64,000 nt of DNA from Neelides folsomi (Eukaryota; Arthropoda; Collembola; Neelipleona; Neelidae), in the NCBI GenBank assembly GCA_034687125.1, contig JAQGBZ010000215.1, forward strand, positions 44,309-108,308. Direction: 5' to 3'. This document shows, one piece after another, positions 40,601 through 51,990 of this stretch. Below the pieces are notes generated by a model. It worked only from the letters and a program-made list of their open reading frames with translations, was not told the DNA's origin and did no database searches. Every line of letters starts with the position of its first letter. Position 1 is the stretch's first letter. Made by a program: the position numbers and the translations under genes.

Positions 40601-41165
40601 GCCAGAGTTTGAATTTTCCAAATATCTTAATTCTCGCCGAGCTTCTCGTCCCTCTCCAAGTAAACCCGAAATTCATGGAGAATTGTGTGAGAGTCGAAGC
40701 GAATCCGCAATTGCCACATCATGGAATTCAAAAGAAGAAACTTCAAGATCAGATTTTCCTCAGTCTCCCACCAACACGCTTTCTCTTTTATTCCCTCACC
40801 CTCGTCATCAATCGGACGTTGGAACATTGGGAAGTTTAAATGAACCAGACTCATTGTCATTGATGGCTTCTTCGTATTCAGCTGAATCATTTTCACGTGA
40901 CCCTTCCTTGTTGTTAATGGGAGAAGAAGGAATTATTTCACCCGATCCTCAAGAACCTTCGGAATCTCCCCAACAAAACATTCCATCTCCAGCTAAAAGC
41001 TTAGGAAAAGATGAGGAAAACAAAGGAAAAAAGAAAGTCAAAAGAATACAATTTTCTCCAATTATGAATGAAATTGAATCTCCGAAGCCAAGCTCTCTTC
41101 AGCGACAATATAGTTTGGATTTGTCTAAAATTGCCGATCATTTTAAAGCAGCTGATACAGAATAA
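37611..41165 (+). CDS. Cyclic nucleotide-gated channel, CNGB-like subunit
   Basis: Twelve exons: 37611 (or acceptor 37655)-37788, 37881-38024, 38143-38402, 38518-38607, 38717-38904, 39061-39202, 39339-39498, 39597-39778, 39863-40020, 40109-40210, 40324-40453 and 40596-41165, in phase to about 767 residues. It has six membrane segments, a pore helix with [10 protein letters not shown], the C-linker and a cyclic-nucleotide-binding domain with the phosphate cassette [19 protein letters not shown]. The selectivity filter lacks the Glu found in CNGA subunits, which fits a modulatory B-type subunit. Channels of this family carry cations in response to cGMP or cAMP in sensory cells. The C-terminal exon is Ser/Pro-rich. 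The start is unsure: an AG acceptor at 37653-37654 suggests an upstream exon. Confidence 0.88.
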
Positions 41166-41951
41166 CTTATTAAAGTTATAAAATTAAATTAAGCTAAATA
41201 AGTTAAAAAACTAAAAATTAATAATAAGTATCATAATCCAGGGTACAAAGTACCTTTGATTATGTAGTTAGATGTTAAGTACCTATTTAAGTTTGTTTGT
41301 TTGAACGAAGATGATTCTTGTGGGTTGTTGGTAAAAATACTTTTCCGAAAGTAAAAGCGAAGGTCAACGAAAGGCAGGGCATTTGATACATCAATGTATG
41401 GTATAGGTATATTGGAGCTTAAAATAATTTTACTCACAACCTTTCACACCCACAATGGACAATTGGTATATTTATGACAGGAACAAGGGGCTTGTGAGAA
41501 TTTGGACATCATCGGCTCAAATTGAACAAACAGGACTTGTCATCACCATTACACAATTTCTTATCTAAGGGACTTTTAAAGAGAAATTGAATAGATTTAT
41601 GATAAAACTGAAAAGGTTATTTATTAGTTATTTGTTATATCACTTATAACCATGTTCCATTCCAAGTGACGCTTGAGTGGAGGAAAACAACAACAAGGGA
41701 AGAGGAAGTAGGCCAAGTCGCCAACTTTCCACTTCAAAATAGCCCTTAAGAATTGAGAAACTGAAAAAGGGAGATTTGAATGCCCTTCATCTTTCCAACA
41801 TTCACCACCTCTCAAAATGTTATCTATTTTCATTGGACTCATGGGAGATTTTGGAGAGAAATAAAAGGACCCTTTTTGGAACTCTCAATCTTCACTTCTC
41901 TCCAAACCTTCTCATTCAACACACAAAGTTGAATCTCTCTCCACTACAATC
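41166..41951. other. Intergenic, promoter side of the cuticle gene
   Basis: No supported coding exon. An AATAAAAG word near 41860, about 90 bases before the start codon, may act as a TATA-like element. Confidence 0.45.
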
Positions 41952-43016
41952 ATGGTTTCTTTTAAAGTAAGTTCATTTTCATTCTTCAAATATTCACCAA
42001 TCTTCAAACTTTATAAAACCTGAAGTATCTTTAGATTTTAGTTTTATTCTTTTAATCTTCTAATCTTAATTTTAGTATTAAAAACAATTTTTTATAATGA
42101 TATTTTTGAATTTGAAATTAGGCGATTTTCTTCATGGGACTTTTGTCTTTTGCTGCAGCTGGTTATCGTCACAAACTTGTCAATCCTGCCCAAATCCCTC
42201 AGCAGTATGCTCAGCAACCGCTTGTGAGACAACAAGTTGCAGTTCAAGAAGCCCCGGTCGAGGAATTGGAAGAAGAACCCAAAGTTCCGCTCCGACTCAT
42301 CCCTGCACGCCCGGTTCAAGTGAGCCGTAGTCGCGATTCACCATACACCAAGGAAGACTATGAGAGAATTGCAGAGGACCAGAACATGAATGCCAAATAT
42401 TCATTTGCCACCGCCTACGATGATAGCATCATGGATGGGTCGCAGATTAGGCAAGAAACTCGTGATGGGCTCAAGGTATGAAAAATCTTTAAATATTTCA
42501 CATTTTACCTAATTCCTCAAATAACCTCTATTATAATAATTATTTTATATTTATATAAGTGATTTGAATGATTTTTTTGTAATATTTAGGTCCAAGGAAC
42601 TTACAGCTACAGTGATGGGTTTTTCAAGAGAACCGTTGAATACACTGCTGATGAAAATGGATACAGAGTTGACAAGTAAGAAATTAAAAAATACATGGTT
42701 GGTAGTTGTTGCTTTTAAATTATGGAACACAAAGGAACTAAACATCTGATATAATTAATTTCTGAGTGAGAATTATTTAATATATTAATAATATTTTGTT
42801 TGGAATTAAAGAGAGACGGTTGAGCCAATTGGAGATGGCCCGGTTGTGGATTTGGTGAACGGAAAGGCTGACGTTCATACACACGTAGAAGGAGTCGACA
42901 CTCAATATTCAATCTCAGCCCAGGAAATGGCCCAACTTCAACACAGAGATAGGAAAATTCACCAAGCACCGCTTTCCAAATCTGTAGCTTCTTCACACTC
43001 CCTCGATTCTTATTAA
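41952..43016 (+). CDS. Cuticle protein with Rebers-Riddiford (chitin_bind_4) domain
   Basis: Four exons, 41952-41966, 42122-42475, 42590-42675 and 42812-43016, join in phase to 219 residues. The first exon encodes five residues, and the signal peptide (MVSFKAIFFMGLLSFAAAG) spans intron 1. A Pro/Gln/Val-rich linker follows. The chitin-binding module spans residues about 105-155: YSFATAYDD, QIRQETRDGLKVQGTYSYSDG, then RTVEYTADENGYRV. It binds chitin in the cuticle. The short first exon interrupting the signal peptide is typical of arthropod cuticle genes. Confidence 0.93.
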
Positions 43017-43926
43017 TATCTTGGCAATTGTCCAAGATGAAATATTGTAAACGATTTAAGTGGAATGAATGAAGTACAATTAAAGTCAACTTTTGTATGA
43101 ATAAAGCAAAATTTACCTTACAATTTCATTTAAATATTTACCATTTAATCAAATATTAAATGGTAGAAGGTTCATAATTTACTAATTATAGCATTCTATA
43201 ACATTTGAACCTTCATTGGTTATTCTCCAGAAAATACCAACAGAAAAACAATACTATAGTATATAGCCTTTTTTACTTTGATGCAAATTCCATTGTTATT
43301 CACATTGTTCATCGTTCACATATTTATTATCCGACATTTTATCTTAATTTTAGAGCCCTTTATTTAACTTGTTAATAATACGTATAGATAGATAGTTTTA
43401 CAGTAGTGTGTGACTAACAATATTAGTCAGTAAAGGAAAAGTTATTTCACAATTTGTTGATTCTCTTTCTCGTAAAACCTCTTGAATCCTCATAAAACAT
43501 AATATCAGTATAAAACATAATATCAGTTCGGTGAAAGGATGTTTTGTATTTTATGCTAATATTTGGAATATGTACATAATTATTGCTCAATCAAGGTCAA
43601 CCATATAATAATGTTAGAACTCAATAGATTGATTGGATATTTTAATTCTTGCCCAAACAAGCATTTTTTTATACATAATAGATACAATCTATTATGTATT
43701 ATCCAAGTAATAAGAGATAATGAGATAAAATTATCATAAAACACACATTGAAACGTTATTTAACTCTTAACTCTATTGAATATCTCAAGTTAACAACTCA
43801 ACCTTTCTCGTTTTTCTAATTTTTTTCATTGTGAGTTAATTCATTTGTTATTTACTAACCAAATTACAAAAAACTTAATTATAATTAAACAATCAATTAA
43901 CAACTATTTATATATTTTTAGGAATA
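43017..43926. other. Intergenic, with tandem and inverted short repeats
   Basis: An 18-bp unit, ATAAAACATAATATCAGT, occurs twice in tandem at 43492-43527. A perfect 13-bp palindrome arm pair with a three-base loop lies at 43671-43699. A polypyrimidine tract and AG at 43919-43921 mark a 5' untranslated intron of the next gene. Confidence 0.55.
43671..43699. repeat. Perfect 13-bp hairpin, 3-base loop
   Basis: ATACATAATAGAT and its exact complement ATCTATTATGTAT, separated by ACA. Could be chance in AT-rich DNA or a mini foldback; it is in the promoter region of the Cys-rich gene. Confidence 0.4.
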
Positions 43927-44388
43927 ATGTCTCGATCAATTGAAATTTTATTCATATCTTTGGCCTTGATGGTCGCAGCCTACGCGGCAGAAATTGAATC
44001 CCCAAATAACGGAGAGGGAGGGAACGTTTTACTCGCTGGAAATAAAGAAAGCTGCGAAAGCTCTTTGGAATGCGATCTCCTCAAAGGATTGGTTTGTCTC
44101 GACAAAAAAGGAATACCTATCGTTATTGAAGGAGGAGACAAATGCGGATGCACCATAGGGTCTCATTATTGCAAAAAAGTGGACAAATGTCGGGTCAAAA
44201 AAGGAGAAAATTGTGGGATCTTGCAAGGTGGGAAAATTCCCTTTATAACTTGTTCTCCTGGGCTTAAATGCGAAGATAACAAATGTACTGGGGAAATTGA
44301 TTCGGATGCTGAATGTGGAGCATCATTAATTTCCTCTTCATTAACATTCGCTTCACTAATTGCTCTTTTAATTGCTAAATTATACTAA
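43927..44388 (+). CDS. Secreted Cys-rich protein, likely GPI-anchored
   Basis: A single open frame of 153 residues. The signal peptide (MSRSIEILFISLALMVAAYA) is followed by an acidic linker and a Cys-rich domain (CESSLECDLLKGLVCLDKKG, KCGCTIGSHYC, CRVKKGENCG, ITCSPGLKCEDNKC). After CGASL the last 22 residues are hydrophobic (SSSLTFASLIALLIAKLY), typical of a GPI-attachment signal. The Cys pattern recalls EB-type or insulin-like-binding modules, but I could not name it. Likely on the cell surface or secreted. An intron in the 5' untranslated region is suggested by AG at 43920-43921. Confidence 0.72.
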   Translation: MSRSIEILFISLALMVAAYAAEIESPNNGEGGNVLLAGNKESCESSLECDLLKGLVCLDKKGIPIVIEGGDKCGCTIGSHYCKKVDKCRVKKGENCGILQGGKIPFITCSPGLKCEDNKCTGEIDSDAECGASLISSSLTFASLIALLIAKLY

Positions 44389-45440
44389 TTTAAATGATTT
44401 AATCATCAATTAAATAAAATTAATACTATAGTTTGAAATTTATACTATAGTTTGTCCATAATTTTTTAGATGTGTGGGTTTGCAATTTAAATCGGGTTAT
44501 CTAAAAATTAGAATTTATTTTCAGAGTTACTAAAGAATTGAATTTCGCCAAAGTTTCAATATTATTAAATACAATGATAGTACAGCAATTTAATAATGCG
44601 TTTAAATCTAATCATAATTAATTTACCAATATTTTACTACAAATTACCAAACTTGTAAACTACTGTATTTGTTAGCGTTAGCTGTATTTTACTCATATTA
44701 AAGATTCTTAATTTATAGTTGTAAATTTAAGTTGTTTTAAGTTGAATGAGAATTGGAAATGAAAAGGGAGTGAAAATGGAAATTATTCTCAACGAAAGAT
44801 GAACAAAGAGCATCGCATGTAAATTGTCCACATCATAATTTACTCATTATGCCCCATATTTGGTATAGTATCCGAATATCAGTTATTAATTAAATTTTTA
44901 AGAAATTCATTTTAAACAAATCTTTAGCAGCGATTTAAGATTTTGAGATAACCCGATTCAAATTGCAAACCCTCATATTATAATGTGTTCAGATTTTTGG
45001 AATAAATTTCCTATTCGTTTCGTTTTGAAATGCGTAAGTTATTAATCACCATTTATATCTTTTATTTGTTAACTTAAATCTTTTAAATCCAAAATTGATC
45101 CGATGATTAATTTCATTCTACTATATGACTGTATGTAATTCATTTCTAATCTTCCACACACACATTTCGACATTCTTTATCTCTATTTCACACACTCTTA
45201 CACGCAAATCAAATTCAGACCGTGTTTCAAGGCAAAAGAGTTTTTCATCTGACCATTAACTTCAATTTCTCGTTCTTTTTGAAGTCTATTGTTTAATATG
45301 AATGAATAAAGTAAACTGATTAGATTTTGTAATTAATAATAATTATCGTTCATATCAATAAAATTAATTAATTTAATAGTAATGATTTATAGTAAAATTA
45401 ATGGTTTTGTGTTTTTTTTATTTATTTTTATAACAATTTG
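44389..45440. other. Intergenic, contains a DNA-transposon remnant
   Basis: No supported gene. It holds the element at 44476-44972 and a short repeat TACTATAGTTTG occurring twice near 44425-44452. Confidence 0.5.
44476..44972. mobile_element. Non-autonomous transposon with ~30-bp TIR GGGTTTGCAATTTRAATCGG
   Basis: The left end GGGTTTGCAATTTAAATCGG and the inverted right end GGGTTTGCAATTTGAATCGG continue to about 30 bp of match (GTTATCT, AAAA). Interior about 440 bp, AT-rich, without a transposase. A likely MITE-type deletion derivative. Confidence 0.7.
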
Positions 45441-46050
45441 TTAGTTTTGTATAATGAGATTATCGATATTAAAGGCTCTTTTAATTCGCAAAGCTTCTTC
45501 TCGTGGTATTTTGATCCCAAGATTCATCAAAAATTTTGCTAAACTTGCTCGGTAGATTTCAGGAAATTGTTCGATGATTACAGGGAAAATATTGTCAATC
45601 CATTTGGTTTGAATCGAAGTGCACAAGACACAGTTGCCCCAAAATGCATTAATGAATCGTGCTGGTTGTATTATAAAAAAGTACAGAAAAAAGAAATTTA
45701 TATTCACGATAAAAATATTCATATAATTGATAATATATTTTACATAGCGTTCTTACGTTTGATCCATCTAAAAAGAAAGTACGTTATTTTAGTAAGTTTA
45801 AAATTATTGTTTTATTTTTCATTAAAAATGTAAATAAATTCACTAACTTGCCAATTAAGTCACACGTGCCATCGAAGAACAAACACTTCATCTGAAACTT
45901 TAAAAGCTTTTCATTTCTGAAATATTTTTCGGCCCGGAACATGTCATACCCTTTTTCTAATTTTAAAGGATATTCGGATTCCTCACAGTCAACAAAAGTT
46001 ATATAAAAAGGAAAAGAAATAAATATCAAATAAATAAATAAATATTTCAT
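45441..46050 (-). CDS. Chemosensory protein (OS-D family) with an 11-nt microexon
   Basis: Three exons, complement(45441-45661, 45757-45767, 45848-46050), close in phase to 144 residues. The signal peptide is MKYLFIYLIFISFPFYITFV. The four OS-D cysteines are KCLFFDGTC and, after 18 residues, GNCVLC, i.e. C-x6-C-x18-C-x2-C, exactly the family pattern. This spacing is only reached if the 11-nt exon ATGGATCAAAC (with perfect AG and GTAAG borders) is included. The family binds small hydrophobic odorants or lipids in the lymph of sensilla and elsewhere. An ATG at 46077 would add nine residues; the internal one fits the signal peptide better. Confidence 0.9.
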
Positions 46051-47059
46051 ATTACATATAATATTATAAAAAGTCATTTTTCTAAAATCTAAAATGTTAT
46101 GAATAATATCCCATGTGCTAAATGAAAGAATGTCATTTTCAGTGAGCAGTTTACAAAGAATGAAATGAGTAGGTTTTATATATTCACCAAATACCTTAAA
46201 TTTTTCTTCATATTAATATATCTTTTATATTGAACCAGATGAAACAGAACTAGATAATATTATAATTTCCTTCAAAAACACATTTAATCATGCTATGATG
46301 GAACTTATTGAGTTATAAGGTATAAACATCTCCATTTTATTATGCTATAAATTCTTCACTCAAATTATCCCATTTACTGAAATAAATTTAATGCGGATGA
46401 TCCCTAAAAAAATTTCACATTACTTTGTAATAAAATGGTAAAAAGCATTTATTATCTTCCTCGTTCCTCTTCAGATATATAACATGCACATACCTTTAAA
46501 AATCATGAATATAAAAAACACACGTTTTGTCAATTATATAGGTATAATGTAGTGCGTGTATATTTAAACATGAAATTTTACTCAGTTTTACCTATATGTA
46601 CAGAGTGCGCCATAAGTATCTTTCTTTTTTTTACTTAGACAACCATATAAAAAAGAAAGATACTTATGGCGCATTCAGTATATGAAAGTTCTATGCTCTA
46701 GATAGAATGGAAGAAAGCTTAACTTAAAAACTGTGGAAATTCCACATCAAATATTTACTATATTTAACTAAATAGAATCCATTTATAAATATATTAGTAT
46801 ATATAGTATCTATATATGATTAATAAGTACTGTATTATATGTATATAATATATAGACAATTAAATTTAATAGCATACTAATATTAACAATTTAGTTAAAT
46901 AGTTATGCACCTACCTATAAATATGTTATTATTATTAAGTCTAATGAGAATTTGATTTCAAAAAATATTCTACAATAGGTATCCTATCTGTATTTGTTAA
47001 ATACAAAATAAAGAGTACCTAATGATTCAAATATTTCCTTAAAATTTAAAGATCAAAAA
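46051..47059. other. Intergenic, AT-rich, contains one palindromic insertion
   Basis: No supported exon. It holds the hairpin at 46600-46680 and the upstream region of the receptor gene. Confidence 0.5.
46600..46680. repeat. Palindromic MITE, TACAG..GCCATAAGTATCTTTC type, copy 1
   Basis: About 80 bp with inverted arms GCGCCATAAGTATCTTTCTT and its complement, loop in the middle. A sister copy is at 55791-55870. TACAG-like outer ends suggest a mariner-related foldback. Confidence 0.75.
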
Positions 47060-49096
47060 ATGAAACATTTAACTGACAATTTGTTAGCTTTTAGTAAATG
47101 TCATATTGATTTAATTGGAACTTGGAATGAAAAAGTATCTATTCAAAACGCATCTCACTCATTAAGTTATCTTTATTTATTTGTTAATTTAACTTCGAGC
47201 CTTGTGATAAATCAATATGATAAAGAGCTTATTGGACGAAATCGAACTAGTAATAATTTTATAAAATATTACGAAACAAAGTTTTTGAAATGCAAAGCAA
47301 GATTTTACATTTTTTCTCCAATTTTAACACAATTTAACAATTTAGAAGATATGGAGGAAATTAAAGAAATATATTATGAACAGCTTGAACATTTTTCAAC
47401 AAATATTCATAACATGAAAATTGACCCGATATTTATTATTATGGCTCTTACATTAACCGACTATCCGATTTTTAAATTTTTAGGAAAATATTTTATAAGT
47501 AATATCTGCAACTTAAAAATCCATTCAAGTTTCTACGCTTCAATTGATTATTTCTTGTTGTTGATAACTTTACGTTGTGGGAGACATTATTGCGATTGCC
47601 AATTAAATTTGAATTCATTAAAGGATTTAATTATTTACAATGATAATAAATATTCAATGGCTAAACAAATGTTAAGCCATTGGAGACATTCTTTAATGGA
47701 CATGAGTTATAGAAATTTCTATCCTTATTATTATAGCAACCTTGTTGAAAATTTTGACTATGTGAAATTTTGTTCAAACGCGGGTTATGCAATATTGACT
47801 GAAATGAATTGTATCAATATTGAATATTATACACATTTTAATTTTTCAGCTAAGCTAAAATCTTCAAGATCGTCTAATCCAATTTCATCCCCACCTGAAG
47901 AATTTCTTTACGGATTTAAGAGAAATTTTAAATCGTTTTTATCTTATTCGGAGTACCGAGAATTTTATTTTACTGGTTGGATTGAATGTGATGAATATAT
48001 CTCTTATTTAATCATAACTGAAAAAAATTATTTAGATTGGGGCTCTCTTTTAAAACCTTTCGATTTCATATCTTGGATTTTTATTTTTTCAATAATTATT
48101 TTGTTCTTAATTATTTTATTTTATTTAGTAAGAATATTTAAATTCAATGACGCCATTGCTGTTTTGATTTATTCTTCAATTGTTGAGCAAGGAGGGTTAT
48201 CGAAACACATTTTAAAAATTAAAAAACATAAACTCATTTTAATTATATTTATCTTATGGATTTTCGTAGTTTTTATTATTTCAAGTGCATATAAAGGAAT
48301 TATTTATTCATTTATTTCAGTGACCCCAGAGCCCAAAATTCCAATGACTTTTGAAGATCTTTCTAACAGCAACGTTGATTTATTTACAAAATACTTTATT
48401 CACGCGGACAATTTAATTTCTATTGTAAATATTTCAGATCCCGATTATTACTTAGCAAATGCCGAGTGCATAAAATCATTATGGAATAAAATAATTTTCA
48501 TTTTTCCTACAAGACAATATGAAATGTTTATGTTTCAATATAGAACAAAATATAAATTACCGATGATGTTTCTTAAAAGTGAGAAATCGTTTGAAATGAA
48601 GCTACAAAGAAAATTTGCCATTTTAGATTTTTCGAAAAATTTAAAAGCTTTAGAATCTCTGTTTGCCTTTTTTTCCAATGAATTATTTATATTGAAATCT
48701 GATGACGTTAAGTCTAAAATACAATTTAAAAATGTATTGAAAATTGAATATAACATTTTTCACCAAAACACTGAATCTTTTCTTTTTACCATTTCTGAGA
48801 GTGGAATTTATCAATATTGGAAATATCGAATAAAGTTAGGATTTAAAAACACAGTTAAAAACAGATACTTAAATTATTTAAGGACCGAGTTAAAAGATTC
48901 AACAAAGATAAGAAGTTCTGATTTTGAAAAGGCAATTCCTTATAAGTATAAAATAAATAATGAATTACAATTAGAAAAGAAATATTCCGAATCTGAATTT
49001 CAGGCGCGTCCTCTCAAACTAAAATCGTTTTTTAGCTTGTTTAATTTGTGTATTGTTTTAATATTGATGTCAATAGCGCTATTTTTCTATGAATAA
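47060..49096 (+). CDS. Divergent ionotropic receptor (chemosensory iGluR-like), intronless
   Basis: One uninterrupted frame of 678 residues. No signal peptide is seen at the ATG, so an upstream exon is possible. The extracellular part of about 330 residues is rich in Asn, Tyr and Ile. Membrane segments lie near residues 338-358, 391-410 and 655-676; the stretch between the first two (NDAIAVLIYSSIVEQ) sits where the pore loop of glutamate-receptor-like channels lies. The second half of a ligand-binding domain follows the second segment, and a third helix ends the protein. This layout and the low conservation fit arthropod ionotropic receptors. Intronless copies commonly belong to expanded clades. 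Confidence 0.78.
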   Translation: MKHLTDNLLAFSKCHIDLIGTWNEKVSIQNASHSLSYLYLFVNLTSSLVINQYDKELIGRNRTSNNFIKYYETKFLKCKARFYIFSPILTQFNNLEDMEEIKEIYYEQLEHFSTNIHNMKIDPIFIIMALTLTDYPIFKFLGKYFISNICNLKIHSSFYASIDYFLLLITLRCGRHYCDCQLNLNSLKDLIIYNDNKYSMAKQMLSHWRHSLMDMSYRNFYPYYYSNLVENFDYVKFCSNAGYAILTEMNCINIEYYTHFNFSAKLKSSRSSNPISSPPEEFLYGFKRNFKSFLSYSEYREFYFTGWIECDEYISYLIITEKNYLDWGSLLKPFDFISWIFIFSIIILFLIILFYLVRIFKFNDAIAVLIYSSIVEQGGLSKHILKIKKHKLILIIFILWIFVVFIISSAYKGIIYSFISVTPEPKIPMTFEDLSNSNVDLFTKYFIHADNLISIVNISDPDYYLANAECIKSLWNKIIFIFPTRQYEMFMFQYRTKYKLPMMFLKSEKSFEMKLQRKFAILDFSKNLKALESLFAFFSNELFILKSDDVKSKIQFKNVLKIEYNIFHQNTESFLFTISESGIYQYWKYRIKLGFKNTVKNRYLNYLRTELKDSTKIRSSDFEKAIPYKYKINNELQLEKKYSESEFQARPLKLKSFFSLFNLCIVLILMSIALFFYE

Positions 49097-49157
49097 TTTA
49101 TATAAATTTTGAACTGTTTTAATTTTGTGTTATTGAGTTACTTATTTATTAAAGTTG

Positions 49158-51451
49158 AGAATTAAAAAATCATAATAAATAGAAAGATATTACTATAAGT
49201 ATAATAATAATAAATGATTTATTCAGGTATGTACACTTACATAGATTGATAGATTGGTAGGTATCAAATATCAAATTCTCTTTGGGTTTAACTTTCAATT
49301 CAGGGTCCTTTTCTTTATGGTCTGGATCTTTATCGCCCTAATCAAAAAATAAGTAAAAATTAGGTGATGTTAATCTTAAACCAATTAATTGTAGAATTAA
49401 TGATTAAGAAAGACAAATTATTAATCTTTTGTTACTTCACATTCAATAACAAGTAAATTTGCAAATTAGATATTTTGAAATTAATTTCATTACTTGAGTA
49501 TTGATGTAATCTTTATTCCATGCAAAGCAAAGTCCCTCAGAAGCCAATTGCTGTCCAACATCATTGTTCCAAAATCCTTCGCATTTTGTCATCATTTGAA
49601 CAACGTATGGATGCTCCATTTCAAAGAAATGAGTCCCATCCTTTATGGGCACTTCCAATGTGTATAGCCCTTGTAAATACCAAAAATTAATGAATTTATA
49701 TTATTTATATCGTTATATTTAATTTGATTATACTATAAAGATATTAAAAGTTACTGACTCTCTTTTGATATTGAATAAAACAACTTTGTTGAGGCACAAA
49801 GATGAGAATCTCTCCGTAGCTCTTTTGTCCCAAGTTTCAAGCAACGGACTGACTCCGTAAAGAAGAAAAGTGTAAGTCTGGAAATAATTCATAAACCCAC
49901 AATTAAATATTTAAAATAATTAACCGTAATAAACCGTAATTATCCGAAATGTAAGAAATTCTATTTAAGTCTTTTAATGTTTAAATAATGTTGGTGTAAA
50001 TGTTGAACCTGGGGGGGAATTGCAGCCAGATCGACATGAAGCGGATAGATGAATTTTGACGGAAGCGATCCTGATTTTGGCCAATCGATGAGTGCATATT
50101 TGATCTTTGGAATCTCCAATGTGTCCAGATTGACAAATGAATCCTCCAACACAACTCCTCGTTCAAATCGCGAACCTCCAGTTTCCCCGTCGAGACTAAC
50201 GGCAATCAAATCTCCTTCAAGATAAGCCGTCTTTTGCTTTCGAAAAACGCAATTCATTTTGATTTTGTTGGTCATTCGGCTGAGGAGATTTTTTCTTGGT
50301 TTCTTGAACTCTAAATCAAAAATGGTAGTAAAAAATTTAAATTAAAATTTCATTTAAAAAGGACAATTTAGTACACGATATATTTTAATACACGATGTTT
50401 TAGTACACGATATACTTTGTTGGAACAGTTTAACGATTTAGAATTCGAAATGTTTATTTAATCTTAGCCCGTTTTACCTTTTTTAGCAAATGTCTCCCTG
50501 AAGTGTTCTTTATCTTCCGGAGCACAAAGACAGTTTGTATCGATCGGAACAACATGGAATTGATGTGGTGAATCGATTTGAATCACTTGACCGAAAATGT
50601 AAGCTTCCTCTCTAATAATAGTCTTCGGAGTGATGTTCACAAGTGTTGGATAAAAATATCATCTTTTGATACAGGAACTGTAAACAATTATTTAATTTAC
50701 AAAATTATAATTTCATGGTTTAAAAATAACAATAAAGCAATATTAATTAATTTAAAATTATTCCAATCGTACCTTTTTCCATTCGCTGATGTTCATAAAC
50801 GCACCATCGTCCTTTGAAGTAATATCCAGATCCATTGTCATATCGACATTGCGGCATCGGTTCATGGATCGGTTCCAAAAAACCCCCGACTGGGTCTCGA
50901 TATCCCTTGAGGTTGAATCCCGAATCGTAGGCTTCCTTCATCGGATCCCAATGCTTCACTGCTTCTGCTTCTTCCTTCCGTTTTTCTTCCTTTCGCCCAT
51001 CTTTAACTGCTTCTAACAGAAGTTCTTCAAATTCCCTGTCGTATCTTTTCTGTTCAAAACCCCAGGAGTCATTCGAGTCCGTGTCGCTTCCTTCGCTCGA
51101 TGGTGGTGGAGGAGGATGAGCATATTTGACTTTCTTCCCTTCTTTTCTCGGTTCAAATGATGTTTGTTCTGTTGGTTTATTAAATTGATGTTTAGATTGA
51201 AGGTGCTCGAACAATAAATATTTCAATTAATGATTCCAAATTGCAAATTAAGGGATGAAAACTCGGGAGGACAAAGAAAAAATAATTGGTAAGACGCCAA
51301 GACACAATGTCTGCCTGTCAAAAGCACAAATGGATAATGAAACGAATAAAGCGATTTTGGTTAACTTTACTTGTACTTTTACTTTATAACGAAGTGCGTA
51401 AATTAAAAATTCGTAATCGTATTTTACTTGACAATGACAATTAAAGGACAT
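49158..51451 (-). CDS. Tudor-domain-like protein (frameshift in one exon)
   Basis: Exons, complement(49158-49337, 49494-49669, 49755-49877, 50009-50310, 50478-50677, 50773-51205, 51428-51451). The first exons encode MSFNCHCQ and an acidic linker with PPPPPSSEGSDTDSND. Later parts, VIQIDSPHQFHVV, GDLIAVSLDGE, RGVVLEDSF, KYALIDWPKSG and LYTLEVPIKDG, resemble Tudor modules of germline proteins. The exon 50478-50677 lacks one base at a run of five T (VPVSKDDIF then YPTLVNITPK). The splice from 49755 to 49669 does not close in phase, so the 3' end is only approximate, and the terminal exon may continue differently. Tudor proteins bind methylated arginine; the assignment here is tentative. Confidence 0.5.
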
Positions 51452-51990
51452 TCGTTTTAATACGTTCCTTTGAAATCGACCGTGTGCTAACAAAACTTTT
51501 AGAAAGGAAAAAGTTCTGTTCGTTTATGTCTTGCACAAAATTCCCTCATTATATAGTATAAATCGAATGTTAAATATCTCATATGAAGTTTTTTAAGTTC
51601 TTTACAATAAATTAATGCAAATAAATTAAGAAGCAGATATAGTAATGATTTTATTTATTTATTTTACGGGCCAGGAAATAATTTAGTATACACAAAAAAC
51701 TCTTTAACTAATTTCACTCAACTTTGTTCAAAATTGTAAAGGACATTTTGATCAATTAATATTTCCATCATTTAAGTTAAGTTAACCTTTGATTATAGTT
51801 AATTATTTAATCAATAGTTCGTTTCATAAACTAATAGAAATAAAGCTAGATGTTATAAAAATAATTCATTTGGATGCAAAACAAAAAATCGGTTATTTGT
51901 TTTGTGTGTCTTTTTATTGGTTTTAATCATTCGTTAAATAATTTCATAATCCAAACCAAAAAAACAATAATGGTTAATATATTTTATCAA
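51452..51990. other. Intergenic between two genes on the minus strand, nothing seen
   Basis: AT-rich, with no supported exon. A short open frame at 51874-52119 on the plus strand is opposite a real exon and not supported. Confidence 0.5.
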
